From Gammaproteobacteria bacterium (GTDB lineage: Bacteria; Pseudomonadota; Gammaproteobacteria; Chromatiales; Chromatiaceae), in NCBI GenBank assembly GCA_024510845.1, contig JANEMA010000006.1, forward strand, positions 43,712 through 77,430: a DNA stretch of 33,719 bases, read 5' to 3'. How positions within the stretch are numbered: the first letter of the stretch is position 1; each line of letters opens with the position of its first letter. The position numbers and the translations under genes are program-made. The notes beneath the pieces were generated by a model that saw only the letters and a list, made by a program, of their open reading frames with translations, was not told the DNA's origin and did not search any database. This document shows positions 18,387 to 27,124 of the stretch, in pieces.

Positions 18387-20126
18387 ATGACCAGCAAGCT
18401 CGTCCTGTTCCTTCCCTTCATGCGCTGGATGCGCCTTGTCAACAAGGACACTTTGCGAGCGGATTTCTTTGCGGGGCTGACCGGAGCGGTGATCGTATTG
18501 CCGCAGGGTGTGGCCTTTGCCACCATTGCCGGCCTGCCTCCGGAATACGGCCTGTACACGGCCATGGTGACGCCGATCATCGCAGCCCTGTTCGGATCGT
18601 CATATCACCTGATCTCCGGCCCCACCACTGCCATCTCCATTGTGGTGTTTTCCACCCTGAGCCAGCATGCCGAACCAGGCTCACCCGAGTTCATCAACCT
18701 GGCGCTGACTCTCACCTTGCTGGCCGGGGTCTATCAGTTCGCCTTCGGGGTGGCGCGTCTGGGTTCGCTGGTCAACTTTGTCTCGCACACCGTGGTCATT
18801 GGTTTCACGGCTGGCGCGGCCATTCTGATCGCAACCAGCCAGATCAAGCACATCACCGGTATCCACGTGCCCAAAGGGGAATCCTTTCTGCACACCTGGG
18901 GAGACATCTTCAACAATATCAATCATCTGAACTTCAACCTCCTGAGCATCGCCCTGGTAACGCTGGTCTCGGCGCTTCTGGCCAAGAAATACCTGCCCAG
19001 GCTACCCAACCTGCTGATCGGCATGGTCATCGGCAGCCTCCTGGCGATCTATCTGGGTCATCTCGATCCCAACATCCCGCTGGTCGGCGAGATCCCGGCC
19101 CATCTGCCGCCGCTGTCCTCGCCCGATTTCAGCTTTGACACGATGCGCCAGCTCGCACCCCAGGCCTTCGCCGTGGCCCTGTTGGGCCTGATCGAGGCAG
19201 TCTCGATCAGCCGTGCAGTGGCCACCCGCTCGGGCCAGCGTATCGACTCCAACCAGGAATTCATCGGTCAGGGCCTGTCCAACATAGCGGGCAGCTTCTT
19301 CTCCGCCTATGCCGGTTCGGGTTCTTTCACCCGTTCGGGGATCAACTATGCCGCCGGGGCGCGCACACCCATGTCGGCATTGTTTGCAGCGATCATCCTG
19401 ATGGGCATCGTGCTGTTGATCGCACCGCTGACCGCCTACCTGCCGATTGCGGCCATGGGCGGAGTCATCCTGCTGGTGGCCTACAACCTGATCGACTTCC
19501 ATCACATCCGCGAGGCGCTGACCTTCAGTGGCTCCGAGGCCGCGGTACTGCTGACCACATTCTTCGCCACCCTGTTCCTGGAACTGGAGTTCGCCATCTA
19601 CATGGGTGTGCTGCTGTCGCTGGTGTTCTTCCTGGCCAAGACCTCCACACCGGCCATTCCCACCCTGTCGCTGGATGGTGAACCGGGCACCCCCCATCGC
19701 AAGCTGGTGCCGCTGGACGAGAAGCCGGTCAAACAGTGCCCGCAGCTCAAGATCATCCGTATCGACATGTCGATCTATTTCGGCTCGGTCAACCACGTGG
19801 TCAACCGGCTCTCGACTATTGTCGAAAACGAACGGATCTATCACATCCTGATCGTGGGCACCGGCATCAACTTCATCGACCTGGCGGGCTTCGAAGCGTT
19901 GATCGCCGAAAACGAAAAACTGCGCAAGTCGGGCGGCGGACTGTATTTCGTGGGACTCAAACCCAATGTGTACGAGGCCGCCGCGCGCGCACACTTCATC
20001 CGTCACATCGGCAACGATCACTTCTTCGACAACAAGGGGCAAGCCTTCCACACCTTGTTCCACCGCCATCTCGACCACGAGACCTGCAAGACCTGCAACG
20101 CGCAGATCTTCGAAGAATGCTGCTGA
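18387..20126 (+). CDS. SulP family inorganic anion transporter with STAS domain
   Basis: A 579-residue inner-membrane transporter of the SulP/SLC26 family, moving sulfate, bicarbonate or another anion. The signature GAVIVLPQGVAFATIAGLPPEYGLYTA opens the first helices (about 30-57), followed by ISGPTTAIS, about 12-14 hydrophobic segments to residue 430, and a cytoplasmic STAS domain (about 450-555) with IRIDMSIYFGSVNHV and the anti-sigma-antagonist-like GINFIDLAGFEAL. The C-terminal tail is unusual, with His-rich FHRHLDH followed by ETCKTCNAQIFEECC, which could bind a metal or respond to redox. The stop is 6 bp from the stop of convergent rapA. The substrate is not determined. Confidence 0.92.
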   Translation: MTSKLVLFLPFMRWMRLVNKDTLRADFFAGLTGAVIVLPQGVAFATIAGLPPEYGLYTAMVTPIIAALFGSSYHLISGPTTAISIVVFSTLSQHAEPGSPEFINLALTLTLLAGVYQFAFGVARLGSLVNFVSHTVVIGFTAGAAILIATSQIKHITGIHVPKGESFLHTWGDIFNNINHLNFNLLSIALVTLVSALLAKKYLPRLPNLLIGMVIGSLLAIYLGHLDPNIPLVGEIPAHLPPLSSPDFSFDTMRQLAPQAFAVALLGLIEAVSISRAVATRSGQRIDSNQEFIGQGLSNIAGSFFSAYAGSGSFTRSGINYAAGARTPMSALFAAIILMGIVLLIAPLTAYLPIAAMGGVILLVAYNLIDFHHIREALTFSGSEAAVLLTTFFATLFLELEFAIYMGVLLSLVFFLAKTSTPAIPTLSLDGEPGTPHRKLVPLDEKPVKQCPQLKIIRIDMSIYFGSVNHVVNRLSTIVENERIYHILIVGTGINFIDLAGFEALIAENEKLRKSGGGLYFVGLKPNVYEAAARAHFIRHIGNDHFFDNKGQAFHTLFHRHLDHETCKTCNAQIFEECC

Positions 20127-20132
20127 GTCGCC

Positions 20133-22895
20133 TCATCCCATCACCACCAGGCGGACGGCGTCCAGGCGCAACCGGGCGTCGCCCAGGTGGACCACCAGAC
20201 GCTCGCGCCGCGCGCGCAGCTGTTCGAGTTCATCTTCCCGCACATTGACGTTGACTGCCGCCAATGCGGACAGGCGTTCCAGTTCGGCATCCAGCTCACG
20301 ACGCATGCACGAGAGTGCCTCGTTTACCCGTGCAGCCGACTGCTGAGCAGCCAGTTCCTCACCCAACGGGAACAATACACGCAGCTGCCGGCCCTGGGAA
20401 CGCAACACCATCTCCACCAGTTTGCGATTCTGAGCCAGATCCTGCCCCTTCAGCCGTTCCGGCGGCAACCCGGCGGCACAATCTTTGCCCTGTGCATCGA
20501 GCAACAGACGTAACGGCCCCAGCGGCAGGTAACGCTCGACCTCCAGGTCGCGTGGCGCCAGGCATTCGACCACGTACAACAGCTCGAGGAATACCGTGCC
20601 GGTACGGTAGTCCGGGTCTCGGCACAGGATGATCGCTGCACTGCCCAGATCGTTGCTGGTCAGCATTTCCATGGCCCCGCGTACCATGGGGTGTTCCCAG
20701 GTGAGAAAGGCACGATCCTCGTGCGCCAGCGCATCGTCACGCGCATAGGTGACCGTCATCCCCGATGACGGCAACCCGGGAAAGTGCTCCTGGCGCATGT
20801 GGGCACCCGGTCGCACCACCTCGGACAGGCCGCGCCCCGGGGTATGCTCGACGCCCCAGGCATCCCAGAAGTCGTGCAACCAGGCGGGCAGATCCGGATC
20901 ACCGTCCTGCGCGCGCACGGCCTCGACCAATGCCGCCGAGACCTCGGGACGATGCGAATGCAGCTCCAGCAGGCGGTCACGCCCGGCCTCGAGTTCGCGG
21001 CTGAGGCGCTCGACCAGGACCTGCGCCTCACGCACCAGGGCATCGGTCCTCGACGGCTCGCACAACGCCTCGCGCAAGGGCGCCGCCAGCGCCTCCTGCA
21101 CCGCGCCAGCAGCCGGACAGGTCACCTCCAGCGCGCCTAGCCCCTGGTGATACCAGCGGTAGAGCACCTCACCCGCCGAGCCTTCCAGGTAAGGCACGTG
21201 AATACGGATGGTCTCGCTCTGACCGATGCGGTCCAACCGACCGATACGCTGCTCCAGCAGCTCGGCCTCCAGTGGCAGATCGAACAACACCAAGTGATGC
21301 GCGAACTGGAAGTTGCGCCCTTCTGAACCAATCTCGGAGCAAAGTAACGCCTGACAACCCTCCTCCAGATCGGCAAACCAAGCTGCTGCACGATCACGTT
21401 CGACGATCTCCATGCCCTCGTGAAACACCGCTACGTGCAGACCCTCGGTCTCGAACAACCAGTCGCGCAACCGCACCACGGTGGCAGCCTGCGCGCATAT
21501 CACCAACACCTTTTCCGGCCGGAGGCCGCGTAACAACGCCACCAGCCAACCCACACGCGGATCGATGCGCTGCCACCTGCGTGGAAAATGCGCCTCGGGC
21601 ACCGGCTCGTGTGCCACCTTGAGATAGTCCGCGGGCAACGGCAGCGGATAGCCTCGGGCCTGCCGCCCCGGAAAGCCACGAATCGCCTGTCGGGTATTGC
21701 GAAACAACACTCGGCCGGTACCATGGCGGTCGAGCAGACGGAGTACCAACACATCGGGATCCAGGTCATCGACCTCGCCCAATGTCTCGCTCAACAACGC
21801 ACGGTCCGTCGCATCCAGTGGCTCATCATCGAGCAGGCGCGCTGCCAGCCGCGCCACCGGGGCGTAACGGTGTTCCTCTTCGAGAAAATCGTGGTAATCA
21901 TGAAACCGCTGCGGGTCGAGCAGCCGTAGACGCGCGAAATGCCCGGCCCGACCCAACTGCTCAGGTGTGGCGGTGAGCAGCAGCACGCCCGGCGTGTGGC
22001 CGGCCAGCGCCTCGACCAGTTCGTATTCCAGACTGCTCTCCTCGGGTAACCAGTGCAGGTGATGAGCCTCGTCCACCACCAGCAGGTCCCACTCGCCGGC
22101 CAGTGCGGCACGTGCCACCTCTGGCTCACTCACCAGAAACTCCAGGCTGCACAACACCCGCTGCTCGTCGAGAAAGGGGTTGGCACTGTTTCCGGCAGCA
22201 AAGCGCTCACCATCGAACAGGGCAAAACGCAGGTTGAAGCGCCGAAGCATCTCTGCCAGCCACTGATGCAACAAGGCCTCTGGCACCACTACCAGCACCC
22301 GCTGCGCACGCCCCAGACGATGCAGGATCAGGCCTGCCTCGATGGTCTTGCCCAGTCCCACCTCGTCGGCCAGCAACACGCGAGGCGCAGGACGACCGGC
22401 AACCTCGTGCGCGACATACAGCTGGTGTGGAATCGGCACCACCCGGGGGCCAACCAGCCCAAAAACCGGTGAACGCCAAGACGCTTCCATCCGTTCCCAA
22501 GTGCGTCGGCGCAGATCGAACCAGACATCTGCATCCAGGCGTCCGGACAACAGGCGGTCCTGCGGCCGGTTCAAGCGCATACGCGCATCAATCTGCTGTT
22601 CCGGAACATCCAGCATCTGCCCGGCATCGTCTCCGCAACGATACATCAGCAGGCCCTCATGCTCACTCACCGCCACAATGCACAGCTGCCTGCCCTCGCC
22701 AGTCACCAGGGTTTCGCCCTCGGACAGGCGCACCCGAGCCAACGGCGCGCTCTCGCACGCATAGACCCGCTCCTCGCCCGTGGCCGGAAACAACACCCGC
22801 ACCCGACGGACATCCGCCTCGATTACCATCCCCAGCCCCAGATCGGGCTCGGCCTCGCTCATCCAGCGTTGTCCAGGAATCACGCCCGTCTCCAT
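20133..22895 (-). CDS. rapA: RNA polymerase-associated ATPase RapA (HepA)
   Basis: RapA is a Swi2/Snf2 translocase that binds RNA polymerase and promotes its recycling. The protein (920 residues from ATG 22895; a TTG at 22904 is less likely) has N-terminal Tudor-like repeats opening GQRW and EPDLGLGMV, Walker A DEVGLGKTIEAG (about 177-188), DEAHHLHW, TATPEQLG, a second RecA lobe with SEIGSEGRNFQFAHHLV and QRIGRLDRIGQ, and the RapA-specific C-terminal region. Length and order match E. coli RapA (968). The 10-nt leader region contains ACGGG-TACAATG-CCCGT followed by TTTTT on the minus strand, overlapping a possible -10 TACAAT. Confidence 0.96.
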   Translation of the reverse strand: METGVIPGQRWMSEAEPDLGLGMVIEADVRRVRVLFPATGEERVYACESAPLARVRLSEGETLVTGEGRQLCIVAVSEHEGLLMYRCGDDAGQMLDVPEQQIDARMRLNRPQDRLLSGRLDADVWFDLRRRTWERMEASWRSPVFGLVGPRVVPIPHQLYVAHEVAGRPAPRVLLADEVGLGKTIEAGLILHRLGRAQRVLVVVPEALLHQWLAEMLRRFNLRFALFDGERFAAGNSANPFLDEQRVLCSLEFLVSEPEVARAALAGEWDLLVVDEAHHLHWLPEESSLEYELVEALAGHTPGVLLLTATPEQLGRAGHFARLRLLDPQRFHDYHDFLEEEHRYAPVARLAARLLDDEPLDATDRALLSETLGEVDDLDPDVLVLRLLDRHGTGRVLFRNTRQAIRGFPGRQARGYPLPLPADYLKVAHEPVPEAHFPRRWQRIDPRVGWLVALLRGLRPEKVLVICAQAATVVRLRDWLFETEGLHVAVFHEGMEIVERDRAAAWFADLEEGCQALLCSEIGSEGRNFQFAHHLVLFDLPLEAELLEQRIGRLDRIGQSETIRIHVPYLEGSAGEVLYRWYHQGLGALEVTCPAAGAVQEALAAPLREALCEPSRTDALVREAQVLVERLSRELEAGRDRLLELHSHRPEVSAALVEAVRAQDGDPDLPAWLHDFWDAWGVEHTPGRGLSEVVRPGAHMRQEHFPGLPSSGMTVTYARDDALAHEDRAFLTWEHPMVRGAMEMLTSNDLGSAAIILCRDPDYRTGTVFLELLYVVECLAPRDLEVERYLPLGPLRLLLDAQGKDCAAGLPPERLKGQDLAQNRKLVEMVLRSQGRQLRVLFPLGEELAAQQSAARVNEALSCMRRELDAELERLSALAAVNVNVREDELEQLRARRERLVVHLGDARLRLDAVRLVVMG

Positions 22896-23040
22896 CGGCG
22901 GCAAAAACGGGCATTGTACCCGTCAACAACGTATACCTCCCGAGAGTCCCGGCCGTTCTGTCCGGTTCATGGCACATCTCCCAGGTGACCAGAAAACCCG
23001 ACACCAATGAGGCCGTGGCACGCATGAAATTCGGCGGCGG

Positions 23041-23217
23041 ACCAGCGTGGGTGGCTCGCTGCTGTCGATCGGCTCGGCTGCCAGCGTGGCCTTGATGGGG
23101 CAGGCACGCGACGTCTACACCTTCTTCGGTCATCTGAAATGGACTCCGATGATCGCCTTGGGCTATGCCACCAGCATTGCTGTGCACTTCTGGGTCAACG
23201 TGCACCTGTTCGATTGA
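23041..23217 (+). pseudogene. 3' remnant of a NhaD-type Na+/H+ antiporter gene
   Basis: In one frame the sequence reads TSVGGSLLSIGSAASVALMG, then QARDVYTFFGHLKWTPMIAL and GYATSIAVHFWVNVHLFD before a stop. This corresponds to the last 58 residues of NhaD antiporters (GGSLLSIGSAAGVALMGQARG.YTFFGHLKW.PAIALGYA). Nothing upstream in any frame continues the homology, and rapA begins about 145 bp away on the other strand, so about 85% of the gene has been deleted. The surviving portion has no frameshift, so the loss may be fairly recent. Confidence 0.8.
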
Positions 23218-23504
23218 GCATTCAGCTTCGATTCGGCACCCCAGCTCCGGACATCGCCCTCACCAGCTGTGCCACGACCAGCCCATGCCGGGAGGACGCC
23301 CCAGCGGGACTGATCACGCTGTCTGGCGAGGTGCCTTACCTGGACACTCTGTGCGAAGAGACTCGGAAACAAGGTGGAGATGCTGTTGCACATGCCCGCG
23401 GGCAATCGAGCCGGCCGCACCTTTTGCACGGTTTTCCCGGTTGCCCCACGGAGCGAAGCCTTCCTATACTTGCCGGCCTACGACGATTCCACCCGGATTT
23501 CCCC
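23218..23504. other. Intergenic region with promoter of the glyoxylate aminotransferase
   Basis: About 290 bp between the nhaD remnant and the aminotransferase. The aminotransferase frame extends upstream through it, but the translation has no family resemblance. Near the 3' end is a promoter-like pair at 23441-23470. Nothing else is recognisable. Confidence 0.4.
23441..23470 (+). promoter_or_regulatory. Probable sigma70 promoter of the glyoxylate aminotransferase
   Basis: TTGCCC at 23441-23446, an 18-bp spacer and TATACT at 23465-23470 place a transcription start near 23477, about 28 nt before the ATG at 23505. Confidence 0.5.
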
Positions 23505-24695
23505 ATGTCACAGACCGCATTCCACCCGCCTCTTCGCACCCTCATGGGCCCCGGCCCCTCGGACGTGCCACCGCATATCCTCGAGGCTCTGAGCCGACCG
23601 ACCATCGGTCACCTCGACCCGGCCTTCGTCGATCTGATGGACGAGATCAGGGCCCTGCTGCAATATGCCTTCCAGACCGAGAGCCAGCTCACCATACCCA
23701 TCTCGGCCCCCGGCTCGGCTGGCATGGAGGCCTGCTTCGTCAACCTGATCGAACCTGGCGACAAGGTAATCGTCTGCCAGAACGGCGTCTTCGGCGGACG
23801 CATGAAGGAAAACGTCGAGCGCTGTGGCGGCGAAGCCGTAATGGTGATGGACGACTGGGGAAAGCCGGTCGATCCACAGAAGGTCGAAGACACACTCGAG
23901 ATCCACCCGGACGCCAAGATCCTCGCCTTCGTGCACGCCGAGACATCCACCGGCGCGCTATCCGATGCCAGGACACTCACCGGGCTGGCACGCCGACACG
24001 ACTGCCTGAGCATAGTCGATGCAGTCACATCTCTGGGCGGTTGCGAACTGCGCGTGGACGACTGGGGCATCGACGCGGTCTATTCCGGCACTCAGAAATG
24101 CCTGAGCTGCGTGCCCGGTATCTCGCCGGTCAGCTTCAGTGAGCGCGCCCAGCACGTCATCGCCAACCGTAGCCACAAGGTGCAGAGCTGGTTCCTCGAC
24201 ATGAACCTCATCATGGCCTACTGGGGCGGCAGTGCAAAACGCACTTACCACCACACCGCGCCGGTCAATGCCATGTACGCCCTGCACGAGTCCCTGCTGA
24301 CGCTCAGGAAGGAAGGATTGGAGAACGCTTGGGCACGTCACCGCAAAAACCACCACATCCTGCGCGCCGGCCTGGAGGCCATGGGCCTGGAATTCATCGT
24401 CCCCGAAGACGCCCGCCTGCCACAGCTCAACGCCGTGAGCATTCCCGAGGGTGCCGATGATGCCATGGTGCGTAGTCGCCTGCTCGCCGATCACCACTTG
24501 GAGATCGGCGCGGGGCTGGGCGATCTGGCCGGCAGGGTCTGGCGCATCGGCCTGATGGGCCATGCCAGCCGCATCGAGAACATCACCCTGTGCCTGGGCG
24601 CGCTGGACGCAGTACTCAGTGACATGAGCGCGGCCATCAACAGCGGTGCCGCCCTGCCCGCTGCCGAGAAGCTGCTGGCACACCACTCGGCTTGA
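23505..24695 (+). CDS. Serine/alanine-glyoxylate aminotransferase family protein
   Basis: A 396-residue class V PLP aminotransferase, transferring an amino group to glyoxylate from serine or alanine, with use in photorespiratory glycolate salvage or one-carbon metabolism. It starts MSQTAFHPPLRTLMGPGPSD, the hallmark opening of the family, with SAPGSAGMEA (67-76), HAETSTGAL, the PLP-binding Asp172 in SIVDAVTSLGG, and the Schiff-base Lys198 in YSGTQKCLSCVPG. The C-terminal WRIGLMGHAS is also characteristic. ATG 23505 is chosen over the longer frame because upstream residues are not conserved. Its TGA overlaps the TTG start of the next gene. Confidence 0.92.
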   Translation: MSQTAFHPPLRTLMGPGPSDVPPHILEALSRPTIGHLDPAFVDLMDEIRALLQYAFQTESQLTIPISAPGSAGMEACFVNLIEPGDKVIVCQNGVFGGRMKENVERCGGEAVMVMDDWGKPVDPQKVEDTLEIHPDAKILAFVHAETSTGALSDARTLTGLARRHDCLSIVDAVTSLGGCELRVDDWGIDAVYSGTQKCLSCVPGISPVSFSERAQHVIANRSHKVQSWFLDMNLIMAYWGGSAKRTYHHTAPVNAMYALHESLLTLRKEGLENAWARHRKNHHILRAGLEAMGLEFIVPEDARLPQLNAVSIPEGADDAMVRSRLLADHHLEIGAGLGDLAGRVWRIGLMGHASRIENITLCLGALDAVLSDMSAAINSGAALPAAEKLLAHHSA

Positions 24696-26134
24696 GACAC
24701 CGCAACTCCAGGCAGAAACACCTGTCGCTGATCCTGCTGGCAGCGGCGGCGCTGCTGCTCGGCTACTGGCTGGGCAAGCAGTGGCAACGCCACCAGCTCG
24801 AAGCTACCGGCATGCGCCTTCCCGCGAAACCGCTCGTGCTCTCCTCCGGCCAGCTCGGCCCGACCCTCGAACACGCCACTATCGGGCACTGGATCCTGGT
24901 TCTGGTCGGCGATCCTGATCCGGCCTGCGAAGCCTTACTACGCACTCACATCGAGACCTGGAACCGCTTGGCCGACACACCGAAGCTCCAACAGTCCCTT
25001 CGCCTGGTGCGGCTCGCTGCCTGGCCGGACACACCTGACAGTCTGTGGCGGCACATCGACTGGGCCACGGCACAGGTACTGCCCCCCAGTCGCCGCGCCA
25101 CTCTTGCCGATGCGCTGCACCTGCCAACCGACACCGCCACATCCTGCCGCGGCGACCAGGCCATCACCGCCCTGATCGGTCCCGACCGACGGCTGTATGC
25201 CTGGCTGCCGCTGGACAAGCCGGCGCAAATGGCCGAGAGTCTGCGCCTGCTGTATCACCACATCGACGACATGAACACCGACGACACCATCCCTGGCTGG
25301 CGTGACCGCCTCAACACCGCACTGCTGCGCATCCTGCCACAGCATCTCCTCTCGCATGGCATGTACCACCTTGCGCGCAGTGAGATCGGCTGGCTGAAAG
25401 ACCTGCTGATCCGCCACGTAATCACTCATTACGACGTGGATATGCAAGATGCGCTGATCGAAGACCCCTACACCTATCCCAGTTTCAATGCCTTTTTCAC
25501 ACGCGCGCTCAAACCCGGCGCGCGTCCGATCACCCCGGAAGGCATGGCCAGCCCAACCGACGGCAAAGTGAGCCAAACAGGGCGCATCCGCCACGATCGC
25601 CTGATCCAGGCCAAAGGCCACGAATACAGCCTCTATGCCCTGCTTGCCGGCGATGGCTTCATGGCCTCGCAGTTCGAATCCGGCACCTTCACCACCATCT
25701 ACCTGGCACCGCGCGACTACCACCGCATCCACATGCCTCTGGACGGTACCCTGCGCGAGATGGTATTCGTACCCGGCGACCTGTTCAGCGTCAGCAAAGC
25801 CACGACTCAGCTCGTACCCGGCCTGTTCGCACGTAACGAACGGGTGATCCTGTTGTTCGACACCGACCGTGGCCCCATGACACTGGTACTGGTCGGCGCC
25901 ATCTTCGTCGGCAACATGGAGACAGTCTGGCACGGCGAGGTGCGCTCGCCCGACGGCAGCATCGCACGCTGGATCTACGAAGGTGACGAGGCCCCGCACT
26001 TTTCCCGAGGCGAGGAGATCGCCCGCTTCAACATGGGTTCGACCGTGATCGTGCTCAATACCCAGCACGCGGTGGACCCGGTGAACGGCCTGATCGGGCA
26101 TCGGGTGCGCATGGGAGAGAAGATCGCCGACTGA
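24692..26134 (+). CDS. psd: Fusion of a membrane-anchored SCO1-like domain with phosphatidylserine decarboxylase
   Basis: One 480-residue frame. Residues 11-30 are a hydrophobic anchor after a basic N-terminus. Residues 60-190 look like a thioredoxin-fold SCO1/SenC domain (IGHWILVLVGDPDPACEALL), but only the second Cys of the usual CxxxC remains. Residues 203-480 are a complete proteobacterial Psd: LLPQHLLS-like start, SPTDGKVS (Asp290), YHRIHMP (His347) and FNMGST, where self-cleavage between Gly449 and Ser450 makes the pyruvoyl cofactor. Psd makes phosphatidylethanolamine at the inner membrane. The TTG start overlaps the preceding stop. An internal ATG at 25271 would give a normal 287-residue Psd but has no clear ribosome site. 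The Psd part is certain; the SCO-like call and the fusion are less so. Confidence 0.8.
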   Translation: MRHRNSRQKHLSLILLAAAALLLGYWLGKQWQRHQLEATGMRLPAKPLVLSSGQLGPTLEHATIGHWILVLVGDPDPACEALLRTHIETWNRLADTPKLQQSLRLVRLAAWPDTPDSLWRHIDWATAQVLPPSRRATLADALHLPTDTATSCRGDQAITALIGPDRRLYAWLPLDKPAQMAESLRLLYHHIDDMNTDDTIPGWRDRLNTALLRILPQHLLSHGMYHLARSEIGWLKDLLIRHVITHYDVDMQDALIEDPYTYPSFNAFFTRALKPGARPITPEGMASPTDGKVSQTGRIRHDRLIQAKGHEYSLYALLAGDGFMASQFESGTFTTIYLAPRDYHRIHMPLDGTLREMVFVPGDLFSVSKATTQLVPGLFARNERVILLFDTDRGPMTLVLVGAIFVGNMETVWHGEVRSPDGSIARWIYEGDEAPHFSRGEEIARFNMGSTVIVLNTQHAVDPVNGLIGHRVRMGEKIAD

Positions 26135-26152
26135 TTCTGCTCCCTTACGTTA

Positions 26153-26416
26153 GGCACGAGACCAACCTGAAACCAGCTCCGACGTCTCGGGCCGCAGGCA
26201 GCCGGACGAGACACCGAACAAACCGCCATCACCCTCGAAATCCGGCACGCTGCCCACTGGCAAAGCCGCAGATGCGCTCGAGGATCAGGAAAAGTGGATC
26301 GACCCTGGCCCTCTGACTCCAGACCTGGGACGATTCATGGCGCGCTACGCTCCCCTCCTGGCGAGCGATGATACCGGCTATGTGGTCATCTTGTCCGCTC
26401 CCTCCGGGGCAGATTG
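26153..26416 (+). other. Open frame with coding-like composition but no start, between psd and lexA
   Basis: After an in-frame TAG at 26150-26152, one frame stays open for 87 codons to a TGA at 26414-26416, with GC-rich third positions, and reads sensibly (ALEDQEKWIDPGPLTPDLG, then MARYAPLLASDD and TGYVVILSAPSGAD). The first ATG is at 26336, giving only 26 residues. It may be the tail of a deleted gene. I do not recognise a family. A GTCTCG/CGAGAC inverted pair lies at 26184-26212. The end overlaps the lexA -35. Confidence 0.3.
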
Positions 26417-26461
26417 ACGGGTTCTCCTCCTGTTCTATAATCGCAGGAACCCATGGAGAAC
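26414..26461 (+). promoter_or_regulatory. lexA promoter with nested inverted repeats, candidate SOS operator
   Basis: TTGACG (26414-26419), a 16-bp spacer and TATAAT (26436-26441) form a strong promoter. Overlapping the -10 is TCCTG-N11-CAGGA (26428-26448), one base wider than the CTG-N10-CAG of the E. coli SOS box. Outside it lie GTTCTCC (26421-26427) and GGAGAAC (26455-26461), a perfect 7-bp inverted pair. Either could be the operator for LexA autoregulation. Confidence 0.6.
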
Positions 26462-26475
26462 AAGTAGCCCCTCGC

Positions 26476-27120
26476 ATGACACCCAGCCTCACCCGCCGCC
26501 AGCAAGAAATCTTCGATTACCTGGCCGAGCAGCTGCCAAGGCTGCCTCACCCCCCTACGCTGGGCGAGTTGTGCCGGATGCTGGGATTGAAATCACGCGG
26601 CTCGTTGCACAAGCAGATCCAAGCCCTGATCGACGCCAGCCTGGTGGAACCCATGCACAACCTGAGGCGAGGTATCCGTCTTACATCCCGTGGCAGACGC
26701 TTGGCCTCGAACCGTCACCAGCCAGGCGAGGCAAGCGACAGCGACGAACTGCCATTGTATGGATACATTGCAGCCGGCCGGCCGGCCGAGGCTATCGCCA
26801 ATCCCGACACTATCCCGGTGCCACCGATGCTGCGCACCGAGAACCCCTGTTACGTGTTGCAGGTGAAAGGCGATTCCATGATCGAGGAAGGGATCCTCGA
26901 CGGCGACTGGGTAATCATCGAACAGTGCGATACTGCACGCAACGGCAAGATCGTGGTCGCTCTGATCGATGGCGAGGAAGCCACGCTCAAGCGACTGGAG
27001 AAACGCCCCGGCGAGATCATTCTGCACCCGGCAAACAGCAACATGTCCCCCATGCACCATCACCCCTCGCAGGTACGAATACAGGGCGTGCTGGTCGGAC
27101 AGATGCGGCGTTATCACTGA
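26476..27120 (+). CDS. lexA: LexA-type SOS repressor (LexA2-like)
   Basis: A 214-residue repressor that cleaves itself when RecA filaments form. The N-terminal winged helix (1-70) starts MTPSLTRRQQEIFDYLAEQL, with PPTLGELCRMLGLKSRGSLH as the recognition region. Cleavage is expected at Ala100-Gly101 in YGYIAAGRP, with catalytic Ser134 in KGDSMIEEG and Lys172 in EEATLKRL. The recognition helix resembles the LexA2 paralogue often found with imuA-imuB-dnaE2 in gammaproteobacteria; those genes are not here. The ATG at 26476 follows a GGAGAA that is rather far (15 nt). Convergent with hspQ with only 4 nt between stop codons. Confidence 0.92.
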   Translation: MTPSLTRRQQEIFDYLAEQLPRLPHPPTLGELCRMLGLKSRGSLHKQIQALIDASLVEPMHNLRRGIRLTSRGRRLASNRHQPGEASDSDELPLYGYIAAGRPAEAIANPDTIPVPPMLRTENPCYVLQVKGDSMIEEGILDGDWVIIEQCDTARNGKIVVALIDGEEATLKRLEKRPGEIILHPANSNMSPMHHHPSQVRIQGVLVGQMRRYH

Positions 27121-27124
27121 CCCC

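Noticed and set aside
19002..20078. 358-codon frame on the minus strand opposite the SulP gene
   Set aside because: Shadow; Gln/His-rich translation typical of the reverse of a hydrophobic coding region.
22907..22924. Hairpin plus T-run just upstream of rapA as a terminator
   Set aside because: The stem is only 5 bp, nothing on that strand lies upstream to terminate, and it overlaps a possible -10.
23139..23504. Upstream extension of the glyoxylate aminotransferase frame
   Set aside because: The added 122 residues have no family similarity, overlap the nhaD remnant, and a promoter-like pair lies within them.
24938..26101. 387-codon minus frame opposite the psd fusion
   Set aside because: Shadow; the plus strand carries conserved Psd catalytic motifs.
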